From: an uncultured Collinsella sp.
GTDB lineage: Bacteria > Actinomycetota > Coriobacteriia > Coriobacteriales > Coriobacteriaceae
Length of the DNA stretch: 22,211 nt
Assembly: GCA_902478875.1 (NCBI GenBank)
Contig: CABSMZ010000013.1
Coordinates: forward strand, 1 to 22,211
Direction of reading: 5' to 3'
Positions 1 through 7,508 of the stretch are shown piece by piece. Both the position numbers and the translations under genes were made by a program. The notes beneath the pieces were generated by a model. It did not search any database. It worked only from the letters and a program-made list of their open reading frames with translations, and was not told the DNA's origin. The stretch's first letter is position 1, and every line of letters starts with the position of its first letter.

Positions 1-99
1 ACATGTTTTACAATAGGCGTATCGAATCAGAACATCGGAGGCGGACTGCACACCCATCGGCAGGCCGACCCCACAACAAGAAGGTTGGTGAGCGCATTC

Positions 100-1605
100 A
101 TGGAGCGTGCAAGCGGCGTCCTCATGCCCGTCTCATCTCTGCCCGGACCATACGGAATCGGCGGCTTTGGCTGGAATGCCTACGACTTCGTCGATTTTCT
201 CGCCTCGTGCAAACAACATTACTGGCAGATTCTGCCCCTTACGACGACCAGCTATGGCGATTCGCCTTATCAGTCGTTCTCGGCCCGCGCAGGCAACCCC
301 AACTTTATCGACTTTGCCGAGCTTATCGAGGCAGGGTATCTGGAGCAGCGCGATATCGATGGCGTGTATCTGGGATCCGACCCCAGCAATGTCGACTACG
401 GTGCCATCTTTGGCGGCCGCCGTCAGATTCTCGACCGCGCCGCCGAGCGCTTTGCTGCCGACAAGCCGGCCGATTTCGATGACTTTATCCAGGCCAACGA
501 GGACTGGCTCATCCCCTACTGTGAGTTCATGACCGTCAAAGAGGAGTGCGGTCTCAAGGCGTTTTGGGAGTGGCCCGCGGAGCTCCGCACCCGCGGCGAG
601 GCTTCCGCCAAGGTCTGCACCGACCATCCGGCGCGTATGCTCTACCACCAGATGACGCAGTACTTCTTCGATCGCCAGTGGAGCCGCCTCAAGGCCTATG
701 CCAACGAGCGCGACATTCTCATCATCGGCGACCTGCCCATCTATGTCTCGCGTGACTCCGTCGAGATGTGGGCGACACCTGAGCTCTTTAAGATCGACGC
801 CGCCGGCAATCCCGTGAGCGTCGCCGGCACGCCGCCCGACCAGTTCTCGGCCACCGGCCAGTACTGGGGCAACCCCATCTACGACTGGGACGCCATGGAG
901 GCCGACGGCTTCTCCTGGTGGGAGGGCCGCATTCGCGCCGCCCTCGACATGTACGACGTCATCCGCCTGGATCACTTCCGCGGCTTCGAGGCCTATTGGG
1001 AGGTGCCGTTCTCCTCGCCCGATTCGTCCTACGGTTCGTGGACGCAGGGCCCCGGCCTCAAGTTCTTCAAGACGCTCGAGGAAAAGCTCGGCACGCTGCC
1101 CATCATCGCCGAGGACCTGGGCTTCCTCACCCCCGGCGTCATCGACATGCGCGACAACTCGGGCTTCCCCGGCATGAAGATCCTGCAGTTTGCCTTTGAG
1201 GGTACCAACTCGTACTACCTGCCGCATAACTACATCGCCAACACCGTCGCCTATGTGGGCACCCACGACAACGAGACGGCGCGCGGTTGGTTTGAGGGAA
1301 CGGCCACCCCGCGTCAACGCGAGCAGGCAGCCCTGTACACCCATCAGCAGGCCGGCGAACCCATGGCAGATGCACTCAATCGCACCATCGCCGCCAGCGT
1401 GAGTGACACGTGCATCTACACCATGCAGGACCTGCTCAACTTGGGCAACGAGGCGCGCATCAACACCCCTGCCACGCTGGGCGGCAACTGGACCTGGCGC
1501 ATGCTCGACGGCGCCATCACCCGCGAGCTCGAGCACAAACTCACCGACTGGACCGAGACCTACTTCCGCATCCCGTCGGAAGCCGAAATCAAGCTTCCTC
1601 AATAG
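100..1605 (+). CDS. malQ: 4-alpha-glucanotransferase (amylomaltase, GH77)
   Basis: Cytoplasmic disproportionating enzyme that transfers alpha-1,4-glucan segments between maltodextrins, making chains long enough for glycogen/maltodextrin phosphorylase. The 501-residue length is normal for bacterial GH77. Visible motifs are the N-terminal MERASGVLMPVSSLPGPYG, the DSPYQSFSARAGNP block, DLPIYVSRDSVEMW, and the three catalytic regions: RLDHFRGF (nucleophile Asp291), IIAEDLG (acid/base Glu338) and GTHDNET (Asp390). These match Asp293/Glu340/Asp395 of the Thermus enzyme. In-frame TTG (85) and GTG (88) codons lie upstream. I prefer ATG 100 because family members begin at MERASG and GGTGAG sits 7 nt before it; AGAAGG at 79-84 is only 3 nt from the GTG. 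A TACAAT at 9-14 could be a -10 box, but its -35 would lie outside the window. glgP follows, making a two-gene glucan-degradation unit. Function is confident; the exact start is less so. Confidence 0.96.
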   Translation: MERASGVLMPVSSLPGPYGIGGFGWNAYDFVDFLASCKQHYWQILPLTTTSYGDSPYQSFSARAGNPNFIDFAELIEAGYLEQRDIDGVYLGSDPSNVDYGAIFGGRRQILDRAAERFAADKPADFDDFIQANEDWLIPYCEFMTVKEECGLKAFWEWPAELRTRGEASAKVCTDHPARMLYHQMTQYFFDRQWSRLKAYANERDILIIGDLPIYVSRDSVEMWATPELFKIDAAGNPVSVAGTPPDQFSATGQYWGNPIYDWDAMEADGFSWWEGRIRAALDMYDVIRLDHFRGFEAYWEVPFSSPDSSYGSWTQGPGLKFFKTLEEKLGTLPIIAEDLGFLTPGVIDMRDNSGFPGMKILQFAFEGTNSYYLPHNYIANTVAYVGTHDNETARGWFEGTATPRQREQAALYTHQQAGEPMADALNRTIAASVSDTCIYTMQDLLNLGNEARINTPATLGGNWTWRMLDGAITRELEHKLTDWTETYFRIPSEAEIKLPQ

Positions 1606-1653
1606 GAGCTACCGCGCCCGGCCCCTCCCCACCGTGCGGACGCGCTTGCTTTT

Positions 1654-1692
1654 CCCGCGCGAGGCCACCCCAATCCCCTCGCGCGGGCTTCT
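1654..1692 (+). terminator. Hairpin between malQ and glgP (terminator or attenuator)
   Basis: CCCGCGCGAGG (1654-1664) pairs perfectly with CCTCGCGCGGG (1677-1687) over 11 bp with a 12-nt loop. Only a weak pyrimidine run (CTTCTT) follows. It lies 48 nt after the malQ stop and 47 nt before the glgP start. It may partially terminate malQ transcripts or protect an mRNA end; the weak T-run argues against full termination. Confidence 0.6.
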
Positions 1693-1733
1693 TATGAATT
1701 GCAGACATGAAACAACCCATCACAGGAGAAAAC

Positions 1734-4001
1734 ATGCCCCAAATTAACCTCATGGAACTCGCCGAGCAGTCTTTTGGCACCTCGCTCGAGCAGCTCGACG
1801 ACCGTCGCATTTACAAGCTGCTGGTCAAACTCGTGCAGGAGCGCTCTGCCACCTGCCCGCTCAACAACGGCAAGAAAAAGCTCTATTACATTTCCGCCGA
1901 ATTTTTGATCGGCAAGCTGCTCATCAACAACATGATCGACCTTGGCATCTACGACGAGGTTAAGGACCAGCTCACCGCCGCAGGCCACGACCTCAACAAG
2001 ATCGAGGAATTCGAGGTCGAGCCGTCACTCGGCAACGGCGGCCTGGGCCGCTTGGCCGCATGCTTCCTGGATTCCATCGCCACGCTGGGCTTGACCGGCG
2101 ATGGCGTGGGCCTCAACTATCACTACGGTCTGTTCCGTCAGCGCTTTGTCGACAACCAGCAGAAGGCCGTCCCCGACGAGTGGCTCGGTGAGCAGGACAT
2201 CCTAGTCGACGATGACCGCTCCTACACCGTCGAGTTCGGCGATTTTGCCGTTACCTCCAAGCTCGTCAACATCGATGTGCCCGGTTACGGCCAGCCCACC
2301 AAGAATCGCCTGCGCCTGTTCGACCTGGCGAGCGTCGACGACAGCCTGGTCCCCGGCAGTTCCATCGACTTCGACAAGACCGAGATCGCCAAGAACCTCA
2401 CCTTGTTCCTCTACCCCGACGATTCCGACGAGCAGGGCCGCCTACTTCGCATCTATCAGGAGTACTTCATGGTGAGCAACGCCGCCCAGCTCCTGATCGA
2501 CGAGGCCGTCGAGCGCGGCAGCAACCTGCACGATCTGGCCGACTACGCCGTGGTCCAAATTAACGACACGCACCCCACCATGGTCATCCCCGAGCTCATC
2601 CGCCTGCTCACCACCGAGCACGACATCGAGTTTGACGAGGCCGTTACCATCGCGCGCTCCATGGTCGCCTACACTAACCACACGATTCTTGCCGAGGCGC
2701 TCGAGAAGTGGCCGCTCGCCAGCCTGCAGAAGGTCTCCCCTGCCATCGCCGACATTATCGTCAAGCTCGATGAGATCGCGAAAGCCGAGCACGATGACCC
2801 GCGCGTCGCCATCATCGACGAGCACGACACCGTCCACATGGCCCACATGGACATCCACTTTGGCTTCTCCATCAACGGCGTAGCCGCCCTCCACACCAAG
2901 ATCCTGGAGGACACCGAGCTTCATCCGTTCTACGAGATCTATCCCAAGAAGTTCTCCAACAAGACCAACGGCATCACCTTCCGCCGCTGGATCCATGGGG
3001 CCAACCCCGCGCTCGCCAGCCTGCTCGACGATGTGATCGGCACCGACTGGCGCAGCACCGGCGATCTGAGCAAACTCGCCAAGTTCGCCGACGACAAGGA
3101 CGTTCTTGAGCGCCTGGCCGCCACCAAGGTCGAGGCCAAGGCCATCATGCGCCAGTTCATGGCGCTCGAGCAGGGCGTGACCATTCCCTCCAACGCCATC
3201 ATCGACGTCCAGGTCAAGCGCATCCACGAGTACAAGCGTCAGCAGATGCTCGCGCTCTACATCATCTGGAAGTACCTCGATATCAAGAACGGCAACAGAC
3301 CTAAGCACCCTGTCACCATCATCTTTGGCGGCAAGGCGGCGCCTGCCTACACTATCGCGCAGGACATCATCCATCTGATCTTGACGCTGTCGCAGTGGAT
3401 TGCAAACGACCCCGACGTGGCTCCCTACCTGCAGGTCGTCATGATCGAAAACTACAACGTCACCGCCGCCGAGCGCGTGATCCCCGCCGCTGATATCTCC
3501 GAGCAGATCAGCCTGGCCTCCAAGGAGGCGAGCGGCACCTCCAACATGAAGTTCATGCTCAACGGCGCCCTAACCCTGTGCACGCTCGACGGCGCCAACG
3601 TGGAGATTGCCGAGCTCGTGGGCGACGAGAATATCTATACCTTTGGTGCCTCGTCCAAACAGGTCGAGCAGCTCTATGCCGACGGCACCTATGACGCCGG
3701 TGTGCTCTACCGCAAGCCCGGCATTAAACTGCTGGTGGACTTCATCACCAACCCGGCCTTTATGGCGACCGGCAACGTCGAGCGCCTGCAGCGCCTGCAC
3801 GATGACATTAAGGGCAAGGACTGGTTTATGGCCCTGCTCGACATCGAGGAGTACATCCAGACCAAGGAGCGCGTGTTGGCCGACTACGAGGACCAGGACG
3901 CCTGGATGCGCAAGACGCTCATCAATATCGCCAACGCCGGCACCTTCTCGTCTGACCGCACGATCTCCCAGTACAACGACGAGATTTGGCACCTGAGCTA
4001 A
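1734..4001 (+). CDS. glgP: Glycogen/maltodextrin phosphorylase (GT35)
   Basis: PLP-dependent phosphorylase that releases glucose-1-phosphate from the non-reducing ends of alpha-1,4-glucans in the cytoplasm. 755 residues, slightly shorter than the ~800-815 of enterobacterial enzymes. Motifs include YYISAEFLIGKLL, the EPSLGNGGLGRLAACFLDS glycine-rich segment, GDGVGLNYHYGLF, VQINDTHPTMVIPELIR, NKTNGITFRRW, DVQVKRIHEYKRQ, and the cofactor region EASGTSNMKFMLNGALT. In that last region Lys606 should form the Schiff base with PLP, followed by LDGANVEI. An in-frame ATG at 1707 lies upstream, but CAGGAG at 1723-1728 is 5 nt before ATG 1734, which fixes the start. It is paired with malQ. GlgP versus MalP substrate preference cannot be settled from sequence. 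Confidence 0.96.
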   Translation: MPQINLMELAEQSFGTSLEQLDDRRIYKLLVKLVQERSATCPLNNGKKKLYYISAEFLIGKLLINNMIDLGIYDEVKDQLTAAGHDLNKIEEFEVEPSLGNGGLGRLAACFLDSIATLGLTGDGVGLNYHYGLFRQRFVDNQQKAVPDEWLGEQDILVDDDRSYTVEFGDFAVTSKLVNIDVPGYGQPTKNRLRLFDLASVDDSLVPGSSIDFDKTEIAKNLTLFLYPDDSDEQGRLLRIYQEYFMVSNAAQLLIDEAVERGSNLHDLADYAVVQINDTHPTMVIPELIRLLTTEHDIEFDEAVTIARSMVAYTNHTILAEALEKWPLASLQKVSPAIADIIVKLDEIAKAEHDDPRVAIIDEHDTVHMAHMDIHFGFSINGVAALHTKILEDTELHPFYEIYPKKFSNKTNGITFRRWIHGANPALASLLDDVIGTDWRSTGDLSKLAKFADDKDVLERLAATKVEAKAIMRQFMALEQGVTIPSNAIIDVQVKRIHEYKRQQMLALYIIWKYLDIKNGNRPKHPVTIIFGGKAAPAYTIAQDIIHLILTLSQWIANDPDVAPYLQVVMIENYNVTAAERVIPAADISEQISLASKEASGTSNMKFMLNGALTLCTLDGANVEIAELVGDENIYTFGASSKQVEQLYADGTYDAGVLYRKPGIKLLVDFITNPAFMATGNVERLQRLHDDIKGKDWFMALLDIEEYIQTKERVLADYEDQDAWMRKTLINIANAGTFSSDRTISQYNDEIWHLS

Positions 4002-4033
4002 TTTCGCTTCCCTTACCCATCCTCTTGAGAAAC

Positions 4034-4062
4034 GGAGTCGTGGCAACACGGCTCCTTTTTTT
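4034..4062 (+). terminator. Intrinsic terminator of glgP
   Basis: GGAGTCGTG (4034-4042) pairs with CACGGCTCC (4047-4055) with one T-G wobble around a GCAA tetraloop, followed directly by seven T (4056-4062). It starts 33 nt after the glgP stop. Textbook Rho-independent terminator. Confidence 0.9.
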
Positions 4063-4102
4063 GTGCCCGCACGTTACCCTGCGACCCAACTCGGCCAAAC
4101 AA

Positions 4103-4318
4103 TCTCGATCTGTAACAACTACTCGGTAAAAACGGTCCCAGCTGTTACAGATTGAGACATACCGGCCCCTCCCCTTGGGTTTATCTCGATCTGTAACATC
4201 TAGCAGCTGAAATTCACCTTTGGTGTTACAGATTTAGATGAAATGGTTAGCTCAGCGGAACCGTCTCGATCTGTAACATCTAACGTCCGAAATCAGCCTC
4301 ACCCGTTACAGATCGAGA
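4103..4318. repeat. Array of three 55-nt inverted-repeat units
   Basis: Three units at 4103-4157, 4184-4238 and 4264-4318. Each begins with the exact 15-mer TCTCGATCTGTAACA and ends with its near-perfect reverse complement (TGTTACAGATTGAGA, TGTTACAGATTTAGA, CGTTACAGATCGAGA). Every unit is exactly 55 nt with a 25-nt interior, and units are separated by 26 and 25 nt. The whole is therefore six 15-mers in alternating orientation on a ~40-nt pitch. The interiors of units 2 and 3 share TCTA, a central GAAAT and a following CCT; unit 1 is less similar. The array sits between the convergent ends of glgP and the ABC operon, and no gene is visible in 4002-4458. Function unknown: protein-binding array, cruciform element or tandem hairpins. 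Confidence 0.9.
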
Positions 4319-4342
4319 CAAACGACCGGCCAGACAGTCCCA

Positions 4343-4390
4343 ACACAAAGAAAGGCTCCCCTCTCGCCCAGTGGACGGGAGGGGAGCCTT
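4343..4390 (-). terminator. Terminator of the ABC transporter operon
   Basis: AAGGCTCCCCTC (4352-4363) pairs perfectly with GAGGGGAGCCTT (4379-4390), a 12-bp stem with a 15-nt loop. Read on the minus strand the hairpin is followed by a T-rich run (TTCTTTGTG). It lies 69 nt beyond the ATPase gene stop, as expected for the operon end. Confidence 0.75.
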
Positions 4391-4458
4391 ATATGTGACC
4401 GCGGCAAAAGGATGGCAAAGCCGCAGTCGCCCAAAGGGAGGGCCTGGATGCACCGGGC

Positions 4459-5658
4459 CTAGATAAGGTTCTTGCCAGACACCTTATCGAAGAGATGAGT
4501 CGCGTTCTTCTCGAACTTGAACCAGATGGGGTCGCCAGCCTTGAGCGCGCCCTTGGCCTCGAGGTCGACGACGGGGATAATCAGGACAAACTGGCCGTCG
4601 GGAGCGGTCACGTGGACATGCTCGGTCGAGCCCATGAGCTCGGTCACCTCGACGGTGCCCTGGAGCGCACCCTCCTCGCCCTTGTCGGCAAGCAGAATCT
4701 GCTCGGGGCGCACGCCGGCCGTAATCTCCTTCACGTCGCCGCCGTCCCAGTTGAGGGCAAGCTGAGCGCAAGTCTCCGGGGCGAGCGCCACGTTCATATC
4801 CTCGGTCTTGACAGTAAAGCCGTTGCCCGAGCGCACCAGCTGGGCATCGAAGAAGTTCATCTGCGGCACGCCGATGAAGCCGGCGACGAAGATGTTCGCG
4901 GGATGGTTGAAGACCTCCTGCGGCGTGGCGATCTGCTGGACGACGCCGTCCTTCATGACCACGATGCGGTCGCCGAGGGTCATAGCCTCGGTCTGGTCGT
5001 GGGTAACGTAGATGAAGGTGCCCTTGATCTCGTGACGCAGCTTAATGAGCTCGGCGCGCATCTGGTTACGAAGCTTGGCATCCAGGTTGGACAGCGGCTC
5101 GTCCATCAGGAAGACCTTGGGGTCACGCACGATGGCGCGGCCGATGGCGACGCGCTGGCGCTGGCCGCCAGAGAGCGCCTTGGGCTTACGGTCGAGGTAC
5201 TCGGTAATACCCAGGATCTCAGCAGCGGAGCGAACCTTACGGTCGATCTCGTCCTTGGGGACCTTCTTGAGCTCAAGCGTAAACGCCATGTTCTCGTACA
5301 CCGTCATATTGGGGTACAGAGCGTAGCTCTGGAACACCATGGCGATGTCGCGGTCCTTGGGCGCCACGTCGTTGACACGCTTGCCGTCGATGAGCACATC
5401 GCCCGAGGTAATGTCCTCCAGGCCGGCGACCATGCGCATCGTCGTGGACTTACCGCAGCCAGAGGGGCCAACGAGGACGACGAACTCCTGGTCGTGAACG
5501 GTGAGGTTGAAGTCCTCTACAGCGAGCACACCGTCCTCGGTAACCTTGAGGTTGTGCTTCTTCTCCTCGGTCTTCTTCTTTTTGCCAAAGAAGCCTTTCT
5601 TTTTTGACTCGTTGTTGGGATACACCTTCTGAACATGTTTGAGAACGATCTCGGCCAT
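4459..5658 (-). CDS. ABC transporter ATP-binding protein, MalK/MsmK/UgpC type
   Basis: ATPase of a carbohydrate importer, acting as a homodimer on the cytoplasmic face of the two permeases encoded upstream. 399 residues. ATPase motifs: Walker A GPSGCGKST (64-72), Q-loop Gln110 in MVFQSYALYP, signature LSGGQRQRVAIGRA (from 162), Walker B VFLMDEP (182-188), D-loop, and switch His220 in VTHDQ. The C-terminal ~150 residues form the MalK-type regulatory OB-fold. Oddity: residues ~15-43, between the first strand (VQKVYP) and VLAVEDFNL, are a lysine-rich insert (KKKGFFGKKKKTEEKKHN) absent from usual MalK/MsmK proteins. Start: AAAGG 8 nt before ATG. It is the last gene of a four-gene operon, separated from the permease by a small hairpin. 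Maltodextrin is a likely substrate from context, but unproven. Confidence 0.93.
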   Translation of the reverse strand: MAEIVLKHVQKVYPNNESKKKGFFGKKKKTEEKKHNLKVTEDGVLAVEDFNLTVHDQEFVVLVGPSGCGKSTTMRMVAGLEDITSGDVLIDGKRVNDVAPKDRDIAMVFQSYALYPNMTVYENMAFTLELKKVPKDEIDRKVRSAAEILGITEYLDRKPKALSGGQRQRVAIGRAIVRDPKVFLMDEPLSNLDAKLRNQMRAELIKLRHEIKGTFIYVTHDQTEAMTLGDRIVVMKDGVVQQIATPQEVFNHPANIFVAGFIGVPQMNFFDAQLVRSGNGFTVKTEDMNVALAPETCAQLALNWDGGDVKEITAGVRPEQILLADKGEEGALQGTVEVTELMGSTEHVHVTAPDGQFVLIIPVVDLEAKGALKAGDPIWFKFEKNATHLFDKVSGKNLI

Positions 5659-5676
5659 GTCTCTACCTTTCGATAT

Positions 5677-5701
5677 GCGGCGCCGCGCTGAGGGGCGCCG
5701 C
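5677..5701 (-). other. Hairpin before the ATPase gene
   Basis: GCGGCGCC (5677-5684) and GGCGCCGC (5694-5701) form an 8-bp stem with a 9-nt loop in the 68-nt gap between the second permease and the ATPase gene. No T-run follows on the minus strand, so it is more likely an RNA-processing or stability element than a terminator. It does not cover the ATPase ribosome-binding site. Confidence 0.5.
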
Positions 5702-5726
5702 AGAAACTTGCAAAACAGTTACGGCA

Positions 5727-6566
5727 TTAGCCCTTGACGGCACCTGCCACCACGCCGTCGATGATGTACTTCTGACAGAGGATGTACATGATAACGATGG
5801 GGATAACGACCATCATGATGCAGGCCATCATGGGGCCGAGCTCGACGTGGCCGTAGCCGCCGCGGAAGTACTGGATCAAGATAGGAATGGTCTTGTACTT
5901 GGTGGAGTCGAGCGTAAGGTAGGGCAGCAGATAGTCGTTCCAGACCCACATGGTCTCGAGGATGCCGACCGAAAGATAGGTGGGCTTCATGATGGGAAGG
6001 ACGATCTTAAAGAACACCTGGACCGGGTTGCAGCCATCAATCATGGCCGCCTCCTCGATCTCGAGCGGGATGTTCTTTACAAAACCGGCGAACATAAAGA
6101 CCGCCAGGCCCGCGCCAAAGCCCAGATAGATAAAGCAGATGTTGAACGGCGTGTTAAAGCCGATGCGGTCCGCCAAATTGGACAGCGTGAACATGAGCAT
6201 CTGGAACGGCACGACCATCGAGAACACGAACAGGTAATAGAAGAAGTTCGAGATCTTGTTGTTGACACGAACCACGTACCAAGCGCACATGGAGCAGCAC
6301 ACCAAGATCAGCACGACCGACGTGACCGTGATGATGAGCGAGTACATAAATGCCGAGGCAAAGCCCTGCTCGTTAAGGGCGTGCATGTAGTTTGCGAGGC
6401 CGTTGAACGTCTCGGGCGTGAGCAGATCGAATGCCGTGGTGGTGCTGATTGCGGTCGCTTTCTTAAAAGAATTAAGCGCAATCATGAACACGGGGTAGAT
6501 CCACGCGAGCGACAGGATCGTAAAGAAAATCGAGAGCGCGCGGTTGATAACCTTATCGCGTTTCAT
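5727..6566 (-). CDS. Carbohydrate ABC transporter permease, MalG/MsmG/UgpE type
   Basis: One of the two inner-membrane permeases of the importer (binding-protein-dependent transport family, COG0395-like). 279 residues with about six hydrophobic segments, the first near residues 8-31 (ALSIFFTILSLAWIYPVF). The cytoplasmic EAA loop that docks on the ATPase is visible as EIEEAAMIDGCNPVQVFFKI near residues 168-187. The closing part, QKYIIDGVVAGAVKG, is typical of this subfamily. Its ATG overlaps the stop of the preceding permease by one base (TAATG), implying translational coupling and equal production. Substrate cannot be read from sequence. Confidence 0.94.
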   Translation of the reverse strand: MKRDKVINRALSIFFTILSLAWIYPVFMIALNSFKKATAISTTTAFDLLTPETFNGLANYMHALNEQGFASAFMYSLIITVTSVVLILVCCSMCAWYVVRVNNKISNFFYYLFVFSMVVPFQMLMFTLSNLADRIGFNTPFNICFIYLGFGAGLAVFMFAGFVKNIPLEIEEAAMIDGCNPVQVFFKIVLPIMKPTYLSVGILETMWVWNDYLLPYLTLDSTKYKTIPILIQYFRGGYGHVELGPMMACIMMVVIPIVIMYILCQKYIIDGVVAGAVKG

Positions 6567-7420
6567 TACTGCTGCACCTCCTTGGACCTCGTGGCCTTAA
6601 GCTGGATCATGGAGATGGCCACGACCAGGATGCAGAAGATAACCGCCTTGGCCTGACCAATGCCCTGCCATGCGATACCGGCACGCGAATAGAACGTGTT
6701 GTAGATGTTCAGGGCGAGCATCTCGGTGGAGTGCGCGGGGGCGCCGCCGGTAAGGGCGAGGTTCTGGTCGAACAGCTTAAAGCCGTTGGTGATGGACAGG
6801 AACAGGCAGATGGTGATGGTCGGCATCAGGTTAGGGATCTTAACCTTCCAAAACGTCTGCCATGCCGTAGCGCCGTCGACCTTGGCGGCCTCGATGTAGT
6901 CGGACGGAATGGACTGCAGACCAGCGATGTAGATGATCATCATGTAGCCGACCTGCTGCCACAGGGTCAGGATGATAAGGCCCCAGAAGCCAGCAGCAGA
7001 GTTAAGAGCGATGAGCTGGGCGCCCACGTTGGAGAGCAGGCAGTTGATCAGAATCTGCCAAATGTAGCCCAGCACGATGCCGCCGATCAGGTTAGGCATA
7101 AAGAAGATCGTACGGAAGATGTTGGTGCCTTTGAGCGCCTTGCGGGTGAGCGCCTGCGCAATGGCCAGGGCGATCACGTTGATGAGCACCGTCGACAGGA
7201 AGGCAAACGCCACGGTAAAGAAGAACGACGTGGAGAACTGCGGATCGGACAGCGCGCGCACGTAGTTCTCGATACCGACAAAGTGCGCGTTACTAATGAT
7301 AATAAACTGGCAGAACGAGAGATAGAAGCCCTGGATAAAAGGGATCACGAACCCGATCATAAACGCCAGGCACGTGGGCAGCATAAAGAGCGGCCACCAG
7401 CGCTTGAGTGCTTTGCCCAT
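6566..7420 (-). CDS. Carbohydrate ABC transporter permease, MalF/MsmF/UgpA type
   Basis: Partner permease of the importer (COG1175-like), 284 residues with about six membrane segments. The EAA loop is visible as DYIEAAKVDGATAWQTFWKV near residues 176-195, followed by IPNLMPTI. It lacks the extra N-terminal domain of enteric MalF and is the compact form typical of Gram-positive sugar importers. Start: GAAAGGA about 8 nt before ATG. It follows the binding-protein gene after an 88-nt gap containing a strong hairpin, and its stop overlaps the start of the second permease. Confidence 0.94.
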   Translation of the reverse strand: MGKALKRWWPLFMLPTCLAFMIGFVIPFIQGFYLSFCQFIIISNAHFVGIENYVRALSDPQFSTSFFFTVAFAFLSTVLINVIALAIAQALTRKALKGTNIFRTIFFMPNLIGGIVLGYIWQILINCLLSNVGAQLIALNSAAGFWGLIILTLWQQVGYMMIIYIAGLQSIPSDYIEAAKVDGATAWQTFWKVKIPNLMPTITICLFLSITNGFKLFDQNLALTGGAPAHSTEMLALNIYNTFYSRAGIAWQGIGQAKAVIFCILVVAISMIQLKATRSKEVQQ

Positions 7421-7440
7421 AAAAGGGTCCTTTCAATATG

Positions 7441-7477
7441 CAGGGGGCGGGCAAACCAACGTCTGCCCGCCCCCCTG
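7441..7477 (-). other. Strong intercistronic hairpin after the binding-protein gene
   Basis: GGGGGCGGGCA (7443-7453) and TGCCCGCCCCC (7464-7474) give 11 GC-rich pairs, with flanking CA/TG pairing extending it to 7441-7477 across one bulged base. The minus-strand sequence beyond it (CATATTGAAAGG) has no T-run and holds the ribosome-binding site of the permease. Such hairpins often let the binding protein be made in excess over permeases by blocking 3' decay or by partial termination; that role is inferred here. Confidence 0.65.
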
Positions 7478-7508
7478 TCGCTAATCAGATAGCTTGGGCA
7501 GCAACTGC

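Noticed and set aside
133..1602. 489-codon minus-strand frame opposite malQ
   Set aside because: Shadow of malQ, whose plus-strand product has all GH77 catalytic motifs.
4103..4318. CRISPR array
   Set aside because: The repeats are only 15 bp, alternate in orientation and number six. No cas genes are present, and spacers of different units share sequence.
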